Shown piece after piece: positions 21,907 to 22,065 of a DNA stretch of 22,065 nucleotides. Location: the NCBI GenBank assembly GCA_027625225.1, contig JAQBWG010000006.1, forward strand, positions 1 to 22,065, given 5' to 3'. A program made the position numbers and the translations under genes. Numbering within the stretch: position 1 is the first letter of the stretch; each line of letters opens with the position of its first letter. The notes under the pieces are model-generated. The model was not told the DNA's origin, searched no databases, and saw only the letters and a list, made by a program, of their open reading frames with translations. The stretch is from Chloroflexota bacterium. GTDB lineage: Bacteria; Chloroflexota; Dehalococcoidia; Lucifugimonadales; VGZR01.

Positions 21907-22065
21907 ATGGGCTTAGGCGACTGGTTATTTGCTTCTATCTACGACCTGCTGGCTTCGGGTGTGGAGAAGTCTTTACTTAAATACAGGCTTGCTACGGCAG
22001 GAATGGCGAAAGGCAACGTCCTGGAGGTAGGGGCGGGGACGGGCGCCAATCTGCCCTATTACCGC
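21907..22065 (+). CDS. class I SAM-dependent methyltransferase, N-terminal part (runs off right edge)
   Basis: The first 53 residues of a frame open to the right edge. Seen: an amphipathic first part with FASIYDLLASGVEKSL (8-23) and the SAM-binding motif I VLEVGAGTGANLPYY (38-52). This combination resembles the UbiE/phospholipid N-methyltransferase-like group, whose members start with a short helical cap before the Rossmann fold. ATG 21907 is used because an in-frame stop lies at 21892-21894; the overlapping ATG at 21891 is in another frame. The ribosome site is weak. Acceptor substrate unknown. Confidence 0.8.
   Translation, partial: MGLGDWLFASIYDLLASGVEKSLLKYRLATAGMAKGNVLEVGAGTGANLPYYR

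Overview
The window reads as a dense bacterial chromosome segment with 18 protein genes (two of them cut by the window edges) and one tRNA. Gene content is mostly housekeeping: arginine, tetrapyrrole and pentose-phosphate enzymes, DNA repair and tRNA modification. A few family-level oddities are mixed in. The protein families, including a CARDB-repeat lipoprotein, an LLM-class flavin/F420-type oxidoreductase, an AcoX-like kinase and D-threonine-aldolase-like paralogues, would fit an uncultivated Chloroflexota such as a Dehalococcoidia/SAR202-type marine lineage. That placement is an inference from gene style only and was not tested. No transposase, integrase, phage gene or CRISPR array was seen.

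Layout. 1-2749 (minus): a compact three-gene operon runs leftwards with a PLP-dependent threonine/serine-dehydratase-like enzyme, an AcoX-like ATP-NAD kinase family protein, and the N-terminal part of a gamma-glutamyltransferase that continues beyond the left edge. 2835-3767 (minus) is a HEAT-repeat protein, divergent from an endonuclease III gene (3832-4572, plus). argC (4657-5691) follows with its own promoter, then tRNA-Glu(UUC), then an 824-residue exported protein made of three CARDB-like repeats and a HEXXH metallopeptidase-like C-terminal part. 8511-11068 (plus) holds a MaoC-like hydratase, argH and rpe. hemL and an LLM-class oxidoreductase lie on the minus strand (11060-13310), convergent with rpe and divergent from tsaD (13392-14417). 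A small membrane protein of PH-like type reads into the 3' end of tsaD.

15117-17362 (plus) holds two tandem paralogues of the D-threonine aldolase / D-serine dehydratase fold. The first has lost the PLP lysine and neither keeps the usual His/Cys metal ligands; this is the most unusual locus here. 17376-20553 (minus) is a tkt-tal operon, separated by a strong intrinsic terminator from a thioredoxin-reductase-like gene (20748-21746). A methyltransferase gene starts divergently at 21907 behind a good promoter and runs off the right edge.

Functional links: tkt, tal and rpe together supply the non-oxidative pentose phosphate pathway; argC and argH are two steps of arginine synthesis placed apart; hemL starts tetrapyrrole synthesis from glutamate-1-semialdehyde. 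GC content appears to rise from left to right (roughly 43-50% in sampled lines on the left, 65% or more on the right), counted by hand on a few 60-base lines only. No completely new system could be proven from sequence alone. The tandem lysine-minus/lysine-plus pair and the CARDB/HEXXH lipoprotein are the best candidates for undescribed biology.
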